In this document: in pieces, positions 25,017 through 35,342 of the stretch
Layout of the letters: each line of letters starts with the position of its first letter
How positions within the stretch are numbered: position 1 is the first letter of the stretch
Assembly: GCF_019655055.1 (NCBI RefSeq)
Contig: NZ_BPFA01000017.1
Span: forward strand, 1 to 64,000
DNA from: Shewanella sp. MBTL60-112-B2
GTDB taxonomy: Bacteria; Pseudomonadota; Gammaproteobacteria; Enterobacterales; Shewanellaceae
Direction: 5' to 3'
DNA: 64,000 nucleotides
Program-made: the position numbers and the translations under genes
The notes under the pieces: model-generated
Told to the model about the DNA's origin: nothing
Database searches by the model: none
The model's input: only the letters and a program-made list of their open reading frames with translations

Positions 25017-25083
25017 CACTGAGGACACGAAGAAAAGATAAAGCTCTGGGTGGCTTTTCTTCGTGCTCTTCGTCCTCTTAGTG
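25017..25083. repeat. Large imperfect palindrome after lolE
   Basis: The left arm at 25017-25037 (CACTGAGGACACGAAGAAAAG) pairs with CTTTTCTTCGTG...CCTCTTAGTG at 25054-25083, with a 9-bp insertion in the right arm and a 16-nt loop. The CACGAAG words look like those of dispersed CACGAAG-type palindromes seen in many gammaproteobacterial genomes. It is the only large structure in the 24890-25185 gap. It may act as the terminator of lolCDE. Confidence 0.65.
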
Positions 25084-25185
25084 TCTTTTGTAGTCTATTG
25101 CTATCTTTCGAAGCTATCGAATTTTCTCTGAATAACTTCCTTAAGAGATCAGCATTACTGTATCTGCTGTATTTATCAATCGCTT

Positions 25186-26439
25186 CTACCGACCCGCTAA
25201 TGCTCTCGCTGGCGGAGTCTGGCTGGCTTTCCATGCCGGATACAAAGTCGCTATTACGCTCATCACAAAGGCCAGTGCTATAACCGTCACCACATCGCCG
25301 CCTTTTAGCTGTGAAGGCAAAAAGTCAATAAAATAGACATCGGCAGATAACAGCTGAATGCCAAACAACGACTCAATGCCACGGGCTATCGCACTTAAGT
25401 TTAAGGCGATAAGCGTGCCTAACACCCCGCCGATAGCACAACCTAAAACACCATTAAACGCCCCCTGTACAATAAAGATCAGCATAATTGATGCTTTTTT
25501 CATGCCCATAGTAAGTAAAATCGCAATTTCAGACTGCTTATCGCGTACCGCCATGACTAAGGTCGATACGATATTAAAGCACGCTACCGCAATCACTAGT
25601 GCCAACACTAAGTACATCACCATACGTACCAATTGAATATCTTGATACAGGTGGCCTTGAGTGCGGGTCCAGTCAGAAATATACACATACTGCTGCTGGC
25701 TATAACCTAAATCGCGGATCAATCTTGGTGCGGCAAACACATCATCCACTTTAATGCGCACACCTGAAACACTGTCGCCTAGCTTTAAGGTCTTGGCTGC
25801 ATACTGCATTGGAATATAAGCCGTGCTCATATCCAGCTCTCCACCGAGTTCAAAAATCCCCGAGACCACAAAACGGTGGCTCTTTGCTGCGCCAATCCGA
25901 TTTTGTGACTGATTATTAATGTTGGGCATATATAAACTTAGAGACTGGCCAACTTTTAAATCGAGACTCTTAGCTAAGCCCTTACCTAAGACGATGTTGT
26001 TACTTTTGTGCTGAGCAAGACTTTGCCAACTTTCAGGCGACATAAACTGCTTAATATTGGACACCTTTGCCTCAGTATCCACATCAACGCCAAGTACGGT
26101 CAAGCCTTGAAAGCCGCCAACCTTCTGCACGAGTCCCTGCATGCGCACAAACGGTGCAGCTGCAACAATGCCCGGCACCTTATTGGCATCATCAACTATC
26201 GATTGCCATTGATGAATAGGCTCGTTAACACCAATAAGCTCACCATGGGACACCACGCCTAATAGGCGCTGTTCTAACTCTTTCTCAAAGCCGTTCATTG
26301 CCGACAACACCACGATCAGCACAGCAACCCCAAGGGCAATACCTGCCGTTGACGCGAAAGAGATAAAGCTAATAAATCGATTAGACTGGCGGGCGAAGTA
26401 AAAGCGCCAACCTATCCACATCGCCAACAAAGCTCTCAT
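25186..26439 (-). CDS. lolE: Lipoprotein-releasing system permease LolE
   Basis: 417 residues with the FtsX/MacB-type arrangement: one membrane segment near the N-terminus (about 22-45), a large periplasmic domain (about 50-265), then three membrane segments. The opening [30 protein letters not shown] is typical of LolC/LolE. Assignment as LolE rests on its position as third gene of lolCDE, as in E. coli. With LolC and LolD it extracts outer-membrane lipoproteins from the inner membrane and hands them to LolA. Its start overlaps the end of lolD by 4 bp. Confidence 0.92.
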   Translation of the reverse strand: MRALLAMWIGWRFYFARQSNRFISFISFASTAGIALGVAVLIVVLSAMNGFEKELEQRLLGVVSHGELIGVNEPIHQWQSIVDDANKVPGIVAAAPFVRMQGLVQKVGGFQGLTVLGVDVDTEAKVSNIKQFMSPESWQSLAQHKSNNIVLGKGLAKSLDLKVGQSLSLYMPNINNQSQNRIGAAKSHRFVVSGIFELGGELDMSTAYIPMQYAAKTLKLGDSVSGVRIKVDDVFAAPRLIRDLGYSQQQYVYISDWTRTQGHLYQDIQLVRMVMYLVLALVIAVACFNIVSTLVMAVRDKQSEIAILLTMGMKKASIMLIFIVQGAFNGVLGCAIGGVLGTLIALNLSAIARGIESLFGIQLLSADVYFIDFLPSQLKGGDVVTVIALAFVMSVIATLYPAWKASQTPPARALAGR

Positions 26440-27134
26440 GCGTTAAGTTCCTCAGCTTGCACTAGACGGCCATCTTTCATGTGCAACTGTCTGTCCATTC
26501 TAGCGGCTAAACTTTGATCATGGGTGACGACCACAAATGCGGTGCCAAGCTGCGCCGCAAGCTCTGTTATCAACTCATAAACGGCTTCGCCACTATTTGC
26601 ATCTAAGTTACCTGTTGGCTCATCGGCTAACACTAACTTAGGGTCGTTAATTAAGGCTCTTGCTATCGCCACTCTTTGGCGTTCACCACCCGACATTTCA
26701 GCCGGAGTATGGCTCAATCTATGCCCTAGCCCCACGCGCTCAAGAAGTGACTTTGCCTTGGCCTCAACCTGCTTTCGACTCTGCCCCTGGATAAGCGCTG
26801 GCATGGAAACATTTTCAAGCGCTGTAAATTCCGGTAACAGATGGTGAAACTGATAGATAAAGCCAAGATGCTCGTTGCGGATCTGTGCTTGGCGCTGGCT
26901 CGAGAGTTTATATAAGTCTTCACCTAACATGGTTACACTGCCGCTGCTCGGGCTATCTAAAGTGCCCATAATATGCAGTAAAGTACTCTTACCCGAACCT
27001 GAGCTACCAACAATTGCCAGCTGCTCGCCTTTAAATACTTGCAGCTCAACGCCATGTAACACCTCGGTATCGACCGAGCCTTCTTGATAACGTTTGCTTA
27101 CGTGACTGACTTGCAGCAATAATTCTTGATTCAT
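26436..27134 (-). CDS. lolD: Lipoprotein-releasing system ATPase LolD
   Basis: 232 residues from the ATG at 27134, which aligns with the start of E. coli LolD; an ATG at 27152 would add six residues. ABC motifs in order: Walker [10 protein letters not shown] (about residue 43), Q-loop [16 protein letters not shown], signature [15 protein letters not shown], Walker [13 protein letters not shown] and the H-loop THD. The LolD-specific IYQFHHLLP is present. It powers lipoprotein release by the LolCDE complex on the cytoplasmic face. It follows lolC after 79 bp and overlaps lolE by 4 bp. Confidence 0.95.
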   Translation of the reverse strand: MNQELLLQVSHVSKRYQEGSVDTEVLHGVELQVFKGEQLAIVGSSGSGKSTLLHIMGTLDSPSSGSVTMLGEDLYKLSSQRQAQIRNEHLGFIYQFHHLLPEFTALENVSMPALIQGQSRKQVEAKAKSLLERVGLGHRLSHTPAEMSGGERQRVAIARALINDPKLVLADEPTGNLDANSGEAVYELITELAAQLGTAFVVVTHDQSLAARMDRQLHMKDGRLVQAEELNA

Positions 27135-27213
27135 TTTTAACTCGCTATTCATATCTTATTCTTGCCCTACTCGTATCACCGCTTATTCGTATCGACGCTT
27201 ATTTGTATCTAAG

Positions 27214-28437
27214 CTACTCATATCTAAGCGCGGTAGCAGGCTGTACATTAGCCGCTCTAATTGCAGGATAAACGGTGGCGACTAATGTCATCACTAAGGT
27301 GCCAACAACGATCCAACTCAGTTGACTCAACTCAAGTTGTACAGGCAGGTTTTGCCCCGCTCCCAAGATGGAGATCCCCAGAGCCTGAGTAATAGTGTTT
27401 AGGTTAAGGGTGAGCAAGCTGCCGACGGCCACGCCAGAAATAAGGCCGATAACGGCATTGAGCGAGCCTTGGATCATAAAAATCCCCATCACATTCGCCG
27501 TTGTCAGGCCTTGCGTCTTAAGTACCGCCACATCAGTAGTCTTATCCACCACCATCATCACTAAGGCTGAAACGATGTTAAACGCCGCTACAGCAATAAT
27601 AAGGCTGAGCATCAAAGACATCATGTTCTTTTCCATCTTCACCGCACCAAACAGATGGCCATAGGTATCACGCCAATCAGTAGTACTCACAGGGGTGCTA
27701 AATTGCGCTGTCACCTCAGGTGCAATTTTGGCGGCATTAAATGGGTCGTCTAGATACAGTCGTAGCTCTTTGACCTCTCCAGCCTTTTGACGCATCAGTC
27801 GCTGAGCGTCATCGTGATGAACATAGGCCAGGGTCGCATCGACTTGTGAGCCCATTTCAAAGACACCTGCGACGGTGAACTTACGTTGACTCGGCACCGG
27901 GCCCAATGGGGTATATACCACGCCATCACCGCTAAGGATTCGAATTTTATCCCCTGGTGCAACATCGAGTTTTCGAGCTAACTCGGCACCTAAAATAACT
28001 CGGTACTTTCCTGACTCTAAGGCGTCAAAATTCCCAGAAAAGACTCGCTGAGTGGTATTGAGTAGTGTTTTTTCTTGCTCAGGATAGATGCCATACACCT
28101 GCGCTGCGCCAATATTACTCGGCGACTGCACCATGGCTTGAGTTGATATGCTGGGAGTTACGCCTATAACTCCCGCCAGTTGGCTCAATTTAGCCACTTG
28201 CTTTGGCCAATTTTCGATGGGCGTTTGCGAGTGCACGGTTAATTGCGGCACCGCACCTAGAATGCGTTGTTTAAGCTGATTTTCTAAGCCATTCATCACC
28301 GAACTGACCACAATCAATGCTGCCACTCCGAGTAAAATGCCAGAAACAGAAAAAATAGTAATAAATGATGCGAATGCGTTGGCTTTACGGGAACGCCAGT
28401 AGCGATAACCAATATAAAACGATAATGAAAAATTCAT
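27214..28437 (-). CDS. lolC: Lipoprotein-releasing system permease LolC
   Basis: 407 residues, with the same layout as LolE: a membrane segment at about 22-44, a periplasmic domain to about residue 265, then three membrane helices. The N-terminal YIGYRYWRSRKANAFASFITIFSVSGILLGVAAL is characteristic. It is the first gene of the lolCDE operon. In E. coli, LolC holds the LolA-binding hook; the corresponding periplasmic region here is intact in length. About 220 bp separate it from the divergent PilZ gene and should contain the operon promoter. Confidence 0.92.
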   Translation of the reverse strand: MNFSLSFYIGYRYWRSRKANAFASFITIFSVSGILLGVAALIVVSSVMNGLENQLKQRILGAVPQLTVHSQTPIENWPKQVAKLSQLAGVIGVTPSISTQAMVQSPSNIGAAQVYGIYPEQEKTLLNTTQRVFSGNFDALESGKYRVILGAELARKLDVAPGDKIRILSGDGVVYTPLGPVPSQRKFTVAGVFEMGSQVDATLAYVHHDDAQRLMRQKAGEVKELRLYLDDPFNAAKIAPEVTAQFSTPVSTTDWRDTYGHLFGAVKMEKNMMSLMLSLIIAVAAFNIVSALVMMVVDKTTDVAVLKTQGLTTANVMGIFMIQGSLNAVIGLISGVAVGSLLTLNLNTITQALGISILGAGQNLPVQLELSQLSWIVVGTLVMTLVATVYPAIRAANVQPATALRYE

Positions 28438-28655
28438 TAAAAAACCTAAATAAAATCAACTAATGCAGAGCTCAATTACCATTATCGTTATCTTGTTAAC
28501 GGCGACTGAAACGAGACAAGTATTACTCAAGGCTTTACAAAAAAGTCCCAATACTCGCTAAAACTGTAAGACATTTTTATGTCTAACCTTGCTAAATCAT
28601 AAAGATGCGCACGATAATAGGGGTATTAGCCCCCTAAAAACAAGAGGCAACCCCC

Positions 28656-29240
28656 TTGTTAACAGACTCTACCGCCTATTTTAGTATTAATCACCCATTT
28701 GATGTCTATTTGAGTCCTTGGGACAAAGCCAAACCGCTGCCATCTGCTGAGCAACTTAGCTTTATGTTACCAACAAGTTTACAGCTAATTAGCGATGTAA
28801 AAGCTCTCGAATCAGACTGCCTGATACAACTTCGCCACCTCGATGATGATGCAAAAACTGTAGTTGAATTTTTGAAACTACAATCTCGAAAAATCGATAT
28901 GGTGTTGCAGCACATCATAGCCAAAGAGGAATACCAAGGCAGCCATTACATCGGCACGCAGTTTGGTGGCAGCGGCATTACTTTGATGAGCCCATCACCT
29001 CTAGCACTCGGCCAAGAGTATCAGGTGACGTTACATATCAAAGAAGAGCTCGTCGCCCTGCTCTGTTTAGCCAAAGTTAAAGCCTGCTCACTCGTCGAAA
29101 ACGCTGATGAATCTAACACGACGCAATATGCGGCGGAGCTAAGCTTTAGTGTGATCCAAGATAGCGATGTCGAGCAGTTGGTTAAAGCCAGCCTTAGTTT
29201 GCAGCAAAAACAACTCAAGCTACGACAATTATCACGCTAA
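28656..29240 (+). CDS. PilZ-domain-like protein
   Basis: 194 residues. The start is TTG at 28656, with AGAGG 8 nt upstream; the next ATG would remove 36 residues. The C-terminal half (about 90-180) has features of a PilZ c-di-GMP-binding domain (GTQFGGSGITLMSPSPLALGQEYQVTLHI, then a second strand region), but the classical RxxxR start of PilZ is not clear, so nucleotide binding is uncertain. The N-terminal half is helical and unrecognised. It precedes mfd on the same strand with a 90-bp gap, an arrangement I associate with Shewanella. Confidence 0.65.
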   Translation: MLTDSTAYFSINHPFDVYLSPWDKAKPLPSAEQLSFMLPTSLQLISDVKALESDCLIQLRHLDDDAKTVVEFLKLQSRKIDMVLQHIIAKEEYQGSHYIGTQFGGSGITLMSPSPLALGQEYQVTLHIKEELVALLCLAKVKACSLVENADESNTTQYAAELSFSVIQDSDVEQLVKASLSLQQKQLKLRQLSR

Positions 29241-29330
29241 CCCAAAAAGAATTTTCACTGGCATGAGCTGAGACAAGCCTCTACAATACTTAGCAAGTTT
29301 ACTGCTATCTGGACTTGTTTCCTCGCCTTA

Positions 29331-32300
29331 ATGAATGCTTTTTCTGTATTGACTCCACCAGCGGTCAAGAGTGCCAAACTGGCCCAAACGCTGTGTACAC
29401 TTGGCGGCGCAGCTCAAGCGCTTACCATCGCGAATATTGCTAAGCAACATTTAGGGGTTACCTTAGTGGTGACCGCTGATACACCTAATGCAATCAGCCT
29501 AGAAACTGAGCTTGGCTATCTGCTGAGTGAGCAATCAATACCGATCTGGCTTTTTCCCGATAGAGAAACACTTCCCTACGACAGCTTTTCGCCGCACCAA
29601 GACTTGGTTTCACAGCGACTTGAAGCCTTGTCGCGTATCCCACAAGCACAACACGCCGTTGTTATTGTCCCTATCACCACATTAATGGTGCGCCTGCCGC
29701 CACAATCGTTCCTAACCGGTAACGTATTGATGCTGGAAAAAGGCGACAAATACCGCCTAATGGATGTGCGTGAGCAGCTTATTAACACAGGCTATCATGG
29801 GGTTGAGCAGGTTTATGAACATGGCGAGTTTGCTGTGCGTGGCTCGATTATCGATATTTTCCCTATGGGCTCGAGCCAGCCTTTTAGAATCGAGTTATTC
29901 GACGATGAAGTGGAAACCATTCGTCATTTTGATCCTGAGACTCAAAGATCGAGTAAAGAGATCAATGCCATTCGTTTGTTACCGGCAAAAGAGTTTCCTA
30001 CCGATGACGCCGCAATTGAAGGCTTTAGACAAAGATACCGTCGCCGTTTTGAGGTCTTAGTCAAAGAACCAGGCTCTATCTATCAGATGGTCAGTAAGAA
30101 GACCATGCCTGCCGGTATTGAAAACTACCTGCCGCTGTTTTTTGATGAAACCGCGACCCTGTTTGATTATCTGCCGAGTAATACCCAACTGATCACCCTA
30201 GGTGATATTGAAGCGGCGACTCACTCGCACCTTCATGAAGTAGAATTACGCTATGAAGACAGACGAGTCGACCCATTAAGACCCCTACTTACACCACAAG
30301 AGTTATACCTACTTACCGAGCAGATCTTCGCCTCTTTTAAAGGCTTACCTCGATTTGGGCTTAAAGATGAGAGCTACACTGGCACGGCTGCCCATGCTAA
30401 AACCAGCAAGCTACCGGATATTTGCGCCAACCATAAGCTCAAACAACCTTTAGCCGAGCTAGAAAAATACGCAGCCCTTGGCGACCGAATGTTATTTAGC
30501 GCCGAATCTGAAGGTCGCCGCGAGGCGCTTCTAGAGTTGCTTGGTAAGATCAGCATTAAGCCCAAACTGTTTAATCACTTCGATGAGTTTGTTGTCAGTA
30601 AGGCAAAAGTGGGACTCATAGTGTCCCCCCTTGCTCAAGGCTGTATCGTTGAGAAAAAAACAGGCGGCAAGTTCAGTTTAATCTGTGAAACTGAGCTGTT
30701 TGGTCAAAGGATCTCACAGCGTCGCCGCCGTGATAAGCAGCGCCAAATTAGCTCCGATGCGCTAGTTAAAAACTTAGCCGAACTCAAAGTAGGCCAGCCT
30801 ATTGTTCACTTAGATCATGGCGTGGCGCGCTATCAAGGTTTAGAAACTTTAGACACTGGTGGCTTAGTGGCCGAGTATTTGGTGCTTGAATACTCGGGTG
30901 GCGATAAGCTTTATGTGCCAGTGGCTGCACTTAATTTAATTAGCCGTTATAGCGTTGGCCCTGATGAAGAGGCAACGCTAAATAAACTCGGTAATGAAAG
31001 CTGGGCTAAAGCAAAGAAAAAAGCGGTTGAAAAAATTCGCGATGTCGCCGCCGAGCTTCTTGATGTTTATGCTCGCAGACAAGCGCGCCCAGGTGAAGCT
31101 TGTCGAATCGACCAAGAAGAGTATGCTCAGTTTGCCAATAGCTTCCCTTATGAAGAAACCGTTGACCAAGAAACGGCTATCGAAGCCGTTTTGGAAGATA
31201 TGCGTAATCCAACCGCCATGGACAGACTGGTTTGTGGTGATGTGGGCTTTGGTAAAACCGAAGTTGCCATGCGCGCGGCTTTTGTCGCCGTAAATGATGG
31301 TAAACAAGTCGCAATTTTGGTGCCGACGACCCTGCTCGCTCAGCAACATTATGAAAACTTTAAGGACAGATTTGCTGACTGGCCATTTAAGATTGAAGTC
31401 ATGTCGCGCTTTAAAACCGCCAAAGAGCAGACTCAGGTCATGAAAGATTTGCTAGACGGTAAAGTGGATATCGTTATTGGTACTCATAAGCTACTGCAAT
31501 CTGAGGCTAAGTTTGAAAACTTAGGCTTACTGGTGATTGATGAAGAGCACCGTTTTGGCGTCAGACAAAAAGAGAAAATTAAAGCGCTACGTGCTAATGT
31601 CGATATCTTAACCTTAACCGCTACGCCAATTCCACGTACCTTAAATATGGCCATGTCTGGCATGCGTGATTTGTCGATTATTGCCACTCCTCCGGCTAAA
31701 CGACTCGCCGTAAAGACCTTCGTCAGAGAGTACGATGAACCCACAATACGTGAAGCCTTGTTGCGTGAAATATTAAGGGGTGGCCAGGTCTACTTCTTGC
31801 ACAATAGCGTTGAGACCATCGAAAAGCGTGCGGCAGAGATAAGTGAACTGCTACCTGAAGCGCGGGTCGTGACTGCCCATGGCCAGATGCGAGAGCGTGA
31901 ACTTGAACGAGTGATGTCAGATTTTTATCATCAGCGCTTTAACGTGTTGGTGTGTACTACCATCATCGAAACCGGTATCGACGTACCATCAGCCAATACG
32001 ATTGTGATTGAGCGTGCCGATAACTTTGGTCTGGCACAGTTGCATCAGCTACGAGGCCGTGTGGGGCGTTCTCATCATCAAGCCTACGCCTATTTGATGA
32101 CGCCCCATCCAAAGCGTATGACCAAAGATGCCCGTAAACGTTTAGAGGCCATCGGTGCGTTAGAAGATCTTGGAGCAGGATTTATGCTTGCCACCCAAGA
32201 TTTGGAAATTCGCGGCGCTGGAGAGTTGCTAGGCGATGAGCAAAGCGGTCATATCTCCAAGATTGGTTTTACCCTCTACATGGAAATGTTAGAAGATGCG

Positions 32301-32804
32301 GTGAAATCACTTAAGCAAGGTAAAGAGCCGTCGCTAAACCAGATGTTGCGCCATCAGTGTGAAATCGAGCTGCGGATCCCTGCGCTATTGCCTGAAGATT
32401 ATGTTGGCGATGTGAATATTCGCCTATCTCTGTATAAACGCATTGCTAACTGCGAAACCGCAAAAGCACTCGACGAAATGAAAGTTGAGTTGATTGACCG
32501 CTTCGGTATGTTGCCCGATGCGACTAAAAATCTTATGGAGATGACACTTTATAAGCATTTGGCCACACAGTTAGGCTTAAGAAAAATCGAAATGCACGCT
32601 AAAGGTGGTAGTATAGAGTTCGGTGAAAACAATAAGGTTGATCCAACCTTCATCATCGGATTACTACAGAGCCAGCCCCAAGTATATCGAATGGACGGGC
32701 CCAATAAGCTAAAATTTGCAATGCCTTCTGAAACAGCGAAAGACAGGCTCGCACTACTTAAACTGTTAATTGAGCAGTTGTTTCAACATCGTCTTGGAGA
32801 ATAA
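29331..32804 (+). CDS. mfd: Transcription-repair coupling factor Mfd
   Basis: 1157 residues, close to the E. coli protein (1148). Domains in order: UvrB-like N-terminal module (about 1-350, with LFPDRETLPYD), the RNA-polymerase-interacting region (about 480-560, GDKLYVPVAALNLISRY), the SF2/RecG-like translocase with Walker A GDVGFGKTEVA (about 640), DEEH (about 738), TATPIPRTL and the GRVGRS motif VI, then the C-terminal regulatory domain. It removes RNA polymerase stalled at DNA damage and recruits UvrA. The next gene begins 3 bp after its stop. Confidence 0.97.
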   Translation: MNAFSVLTPPAVKSAKLAQTLCTLGGAAQALTIANIAKQHLGVTLVVTADTPNAISLETELGYLLSEQSIPIWLFPDRETLPYDSFSPHQDLVSQRLEALSRIPQAQHAVVIVPITTLMVRLPPQSFLTGNVLMLEKGDKYRLMDVREQLINTGYHGVEQVYEHGEFAVRGSIIDIFPMGSSQPFRIELFDDEVETIRHFDPETQRSSKEINAIRLLPAKEFPTDDAAIEGFRQRYRRRFEVLVKEPGSIYQMVSKKTMPAGIENYLPLFFDETATLFDYLPSNTQLITLGDIEAATHSHLHEVELRYEDRRVDPLRPLLTPQELYLLTEQIFASFKGLPRFGLKDESYTGTAAHAKTSKLPDICANHKLKQPLAELEKYAALGDRMLFSAESEGRREALLELLGKISIKPKLFNHFDEFVVSKAKVGLIVSPLAQGCIVEKKTGGKFSLICETELFGQRISQRRRRDKQRQISSDALVKNLAELKVGQPIVHLDHGVARYQGLETLDTGGLVAEYLVLEYSGGDKLYVPVAALNLISRYSVGPDEEATLNKLGNESWAKAKKKAVEKIRDVAAELLDVYARRQARPGEACRIDQEEYAQFANSFPYEETVDQETAIEAVLEDMRNPTAMDRLVCGDVGFGKTEVAMRAAFVAVNDGKQVAILVPTTLLAQQHYENFKDRFADWPFKIEVMSRFKTAKEQTQVMKDLLDGKVDIVIGTHKLLQSEAKFENLGLLVIDEEHRFGVRQKEKIKALRANVDILTLTATPIPRTLNMAMSGMRDLSIIATPPAKRLAVKTFVREYDEPTIREALLREILRGGQVYFLHNSVETIEKRAAEISELLPEARVVTAHGQMRERELERVMSDFYHQRFNVLVCTTIIETGIDVPSANTIVIERADNFGLAQLHQLRGRVGRSHHQAYAYLMTPHPKRMTKDARKRLEAIGALEDLGAGFMLATQDLEIRGAGELLGDEQSGHISKIGFTLYMEMLEDAVKSLKQGKEPSLNQMLRHQCEIELRIPALLPEDYVGDVNIRLSLYKRIANCETAKALDEMKVELIDRFGMLPDATKNLMEMTLYKHLATQLGLRKIEMHAKGGSIEFGENNKVDPTFIIGLLQSQPQVYRMDGPNKLKFAMPSETAKDRLALLKLLIEQLFQHRLGE

Positions 32805-32806
32805 CC

Positions 32807-33814
32807 GTGTTAAGACTATCTAAAAACAAGCTAAGCGCAGCTTTAGCTGTTAGCCTTTTATCCAGCTTATCTGCTGCTGTAAGCGCCGCAGAGGAACGTT
32901 GGTTTGAGGTCGAAGTCTATCTCTTTGAGCGCGATGCACCGAGCGTTGAGCAGTGGCCTGCTAAAGTCGCAGAGACTCGTACACGCAAGACTGTCGACTT
33001 TATTACGCCAATGGTCAGCACTGATTTAACTGCCGTGAGTATGGGGCTTAACGGTTGTAGTTCAAGCGATTGGGCTACTGACAGCGTCAACTGTAATGAG
33101 CAACTTAGTAAAGCCAACCATAAAGCTTTAGCCGATGTGCCGATGCAAATTGCCGCACCACGACCTGCGGTTGCGCATTTAGGTGATGGCGCGGTACTGC
33201 TCGCTGAAACCCAAAGTCAATTCAAAGATATTATCGCTACTATTTCTCGTGAAAAAGGCACCACCAGCCTTTTGCATATGACATGGCAGCAATCAATGCT
33301 CCCTCGTAGCCGAGCGATTCCGGTAAAACTCTACTCAGGGCATGATTACTCAGAGCAGTACGAGTTTAACGGACAGCCGATTGAGGTTAACACTAGCGCT
33401 TCAGAGTTTGGCAACTTCGATTTTATGGAGAGTCAATTCTCAAGTGATACCCAAGAACCCGTTTGGAAACTTGATGGCACGATAAATATTTATCTGCAGC
33501 ATTATCTGTTTATTGAAACTAACTTCACCTTACGCGAAGAAGGGTATAAAACGATAACGTTGACACAAAATGAACGGTTAATGAGCCCTAATACTGAAGA
33601 AAGTGTAGCAGATGTGTCAGCTCAAGAAGTAACAAAACCTTACCTCTACGCAATTGGTATGCAGCAAAATCGCCGAGTACGTAGTGATGAAGTACACTAC
33701 TTTGACCACCCTAAAATGGGCATGATCATTCAGATTAGAAAAATGCAGCAACCGAGCGCTATGACCAGCCAGGTGACGGATAACCTTGCGACCTTGCCAC
33801 AGGCTACGTATTAA
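32807..33814 (+). CDS. CsiV-family periplasmic protein
   Basis: 335 residues starting at GTG (32807), with GGAGAA before it. Residues 1-27 are a signal peptide ending in VSAAEE. The mature part begins RWFEVEVYLFER, the hallmark of the CsiV family (formerly DUF2803), and has the family's LLHMTWQQ and NIYLQHYLFIETNFTLRE blocks. CsiV of Vibrio cholerae is a periplasmic peptidoglycan-associated protein linked to cell-wall integrity through the lipoprotein LpoA; the same role here is inferred. It is probably co-transcribed with mfd. Its 3' end overlaps the convergent acyP gene by 4 bp. Confidence 0.82.
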   Translation: MLRLSKNKLSAALAVSLLSSLSAAVSAAEERWFEVEVYLFERDAPSVEQWPAKVAETRTRKTVDFITPMVSTDLTAVSMGLNGCSSSDWATDSVNCNEQLSKANHKALADVPMQIAAPRPAVAHLGDGAVLLAETQSQFKDIIATISREKGTTSLLHMTWQQSMLPRSRAIPVKLYSGHDYSEQYEFNGQPIEVNTSASEFGNFDFMESQFSSDTQEPVWKLDGTINIYLQHYLFIETNFTLREEGYKTITLTQNERLMSPNTEESVADVSAQEVTKPYLYAIGMQQNRRVRSDEVHYFDHPKMGMIIQIRKMQQPSAMTSQVTDNLATLPQATY

Positions 33815-34086
33815 AGCTGGATAATAGAAAAATCGAGGTAGATCTCATCTGCCTCGTCCTCTTCAACAATCACCTCTTCTACCCGTGACGTAGCTGAGCC
33901 GATATAGCACCAACTGATAAGCTTATCCACTGCAGGATGGCCTCCTTGCGCTAAGATCTGCACCGAACCATCGCTTAGATTACTCACGTACCCAGTCACT
34001 CCAAGTGCATTAGCTTGAACAAGTGCATTATCACGATAAGAAACTCCTTGCACCTTACCGTAAATCTTAATGATGACACGCTTCAT
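33811..34086 (-). CDS. acyP: Acylphosphatase
   Basis: 91 residues, normal for the family. GKVQGVSYRDNA holds the phosphate-binding loop with the conserved Arg (R18), and VSNLSDGSVQI contains the conserved Asn (about 36). The usual second residue pair GF in GVGFR is SY here, a mild variation. The enzyme hydrolyses acyl phosphates such as carbamoyl phosphate or 1,3-bisphosphoglycerate in the cytoplasm. It stands alone, converging on the CsiV gene with a 4-bp overlap. Confidence 0.92.
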   Translation of the reverse strand: MKRVIIKIYGKVQGVSYRDNALVQANALGVTGYVSNLSDGSVQILAQGGHPAVDKLISWCYIGSATSRVEEVIVEEDEADEIYLDFSIIQL

Positions 34087-34300
34087 AACACATTCCTTGT
34101 ACGACCACTCAACACGCCTGCAGTCGAATCTTGGTAAATAGTAGCAATTTCAGATCCAAAACAACCGAATATCAATCTGTATAAGAAATAACATAGTCTA
34201 AAGCCCAGCGATGAGCAAAGATAAGCTCAAGTTGTGCTCTTTAACCATAACAACTTATACCAATCAGTATTAACCGTGATTAAAAAGGGGCTGAGTCATT

Positions 34301-34662
34301 ATACCAATCAGTATAAGAATTTGATCTACTCAGAGCGATTTTTGGCAAACTAATTCAAGGCGAATAGCAGCAATAATGGTTATTCGCTTATAAAGTTATT
34401 CAACGCAGAAGTAGGCAGCCAAAAACGCTCCAGAATGGCGAGTTTTAGCAATTCTGATGCTGTGTTAACGGGCTTAACCGTAGAACGACTATGCTCTTCA
34501 CTCGTTGCAAACCACATATATGTGGTGAATGTCATTAATGCACGACTATATGGATATAGGAGGTAGAGTAACGCAGGAGCAGTTACCGAGGAGCATTTAA
34601 TGACCTTGCCTCAGAACCGCTAAACTCTCGCTGAGCGACTAAATGTTTATACTAATTGGTAT
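34301..34662. mobile_element. MITE-like element with 16-bp terminal inverted repeats
   Basis: The ends are ATACCAATCAGTATAA (34301-34316) and TTATACTAATTGGTAT (34647-34662), inverted repeats with one mismatch. The 362-bp interior has no ORF. It holds nested inverted repeats: GAGCGATTTTTGGC with GCCAAAAACGCTC, GCGAATA with TATTCGC inside that, and the palindrome CCACATATATGTGG. A lone copy of the end sequence (ATACCAATCAGTAT) lies at 34257. No clear target duplication was found. The element fills most of the 34087-34729 gap. Confidence 0.65.
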
Positions 34663-34729
34663 GTCAAACGATATAAAAAACCACCAAGAGCATGATTGCT
34701 ATTGGTGGTTTTAGAAAAGCGTAGCAAAA

Positions 34730-35269
34730 TTAGCCCGCTTTAAATGCCTTAATACACTGCAATTGACCCGCTAGCGAGACAAACTTATGCAGCTGCTCTT
34801 CATCCCACTCTATTGAATAGTAATCTTTAAGGGTGGACTCAACATTGACGTTGTCATTGACATCATCCTTACGTGCCAAGATGCACAGCGCTTTACCTTT
34901 ATTTAAGGCGCGAAAATCTTTAACACACTTGTTAGCAATATCGGCGTACTCTTCTGGGCGGTCAATCTGACCGACCATATTATTTTGAGGCAACAAATTT
35001 GGATTAATCAGCACCGATTTAATGCCATTTAAAAATCCGATCCGCTCAGCCCAATACCCTCCTAAACCGACCCCAATAATCAAAGGCGACTTATCCTCTG
35101 AAGAGGCGATCTGCTTGCTGACTTCGTTCAGCAAGTACTGCATATCGTTTTTAGGATGCAAGGTGCTATAACTGACCAAGCGCACGTCGTCGTCAATAAA
35201 CTGCAACTGACGCATTTTGTCATGATTACCTGGGCTTGTTGCATCAAACCCATGAAGATAAAGGATCAT
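34730..35269 (-). CDS. ycfP: YcfP-family alpha/beta-hydrolase-like protein
   Basis: 179 residues, strongly similar to E. coli YcfP (UPF0227). Shared blocks are [52 protein letters not shown] and WDEEQ(L/T)HKF. The fold is alpha/beta hydrolase-like, but the nucleophile elbow reads GVGLGG with no Ser, as in the E. coli protein, so this is a family property and not damage here. Function is unknown. It precedes no close partner; nagZ lies 73 bp upstream on the same strand and may be co-transcribed with it. Confidence 0.9.
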   Translation of the reverse strand: MILYLHGFDATSPGNHDKMRQLQFIDDDVRLVSYSTLHPKNDMQYLLNEVSKQIASSEDKSPLIIGVGLGGYWAERIGFLNGIKSVLINPNLLPQNNMVGQIDRPEEYADIANKCVKDFRALNKGKALCILARKDDVNDNVNVESTLKDYYSIEWDEEQLHKFVSLAGQLQCIKAFKAG

Positions 35270-35342
35270 TCTCGTCCTCCGAAAAAATTCATGTATATTA
35301 TTAACTACTAACCTAGCAAGCTAAATGGACTTGCGTGTTGTG

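Noticed and set aside
34730..35269. Missing catalytic serine in YcfP as a possible pseudogene sign
   Set aside because: The E. coli protein has the same GVGLGG elbow, so the absence is a property of the family.
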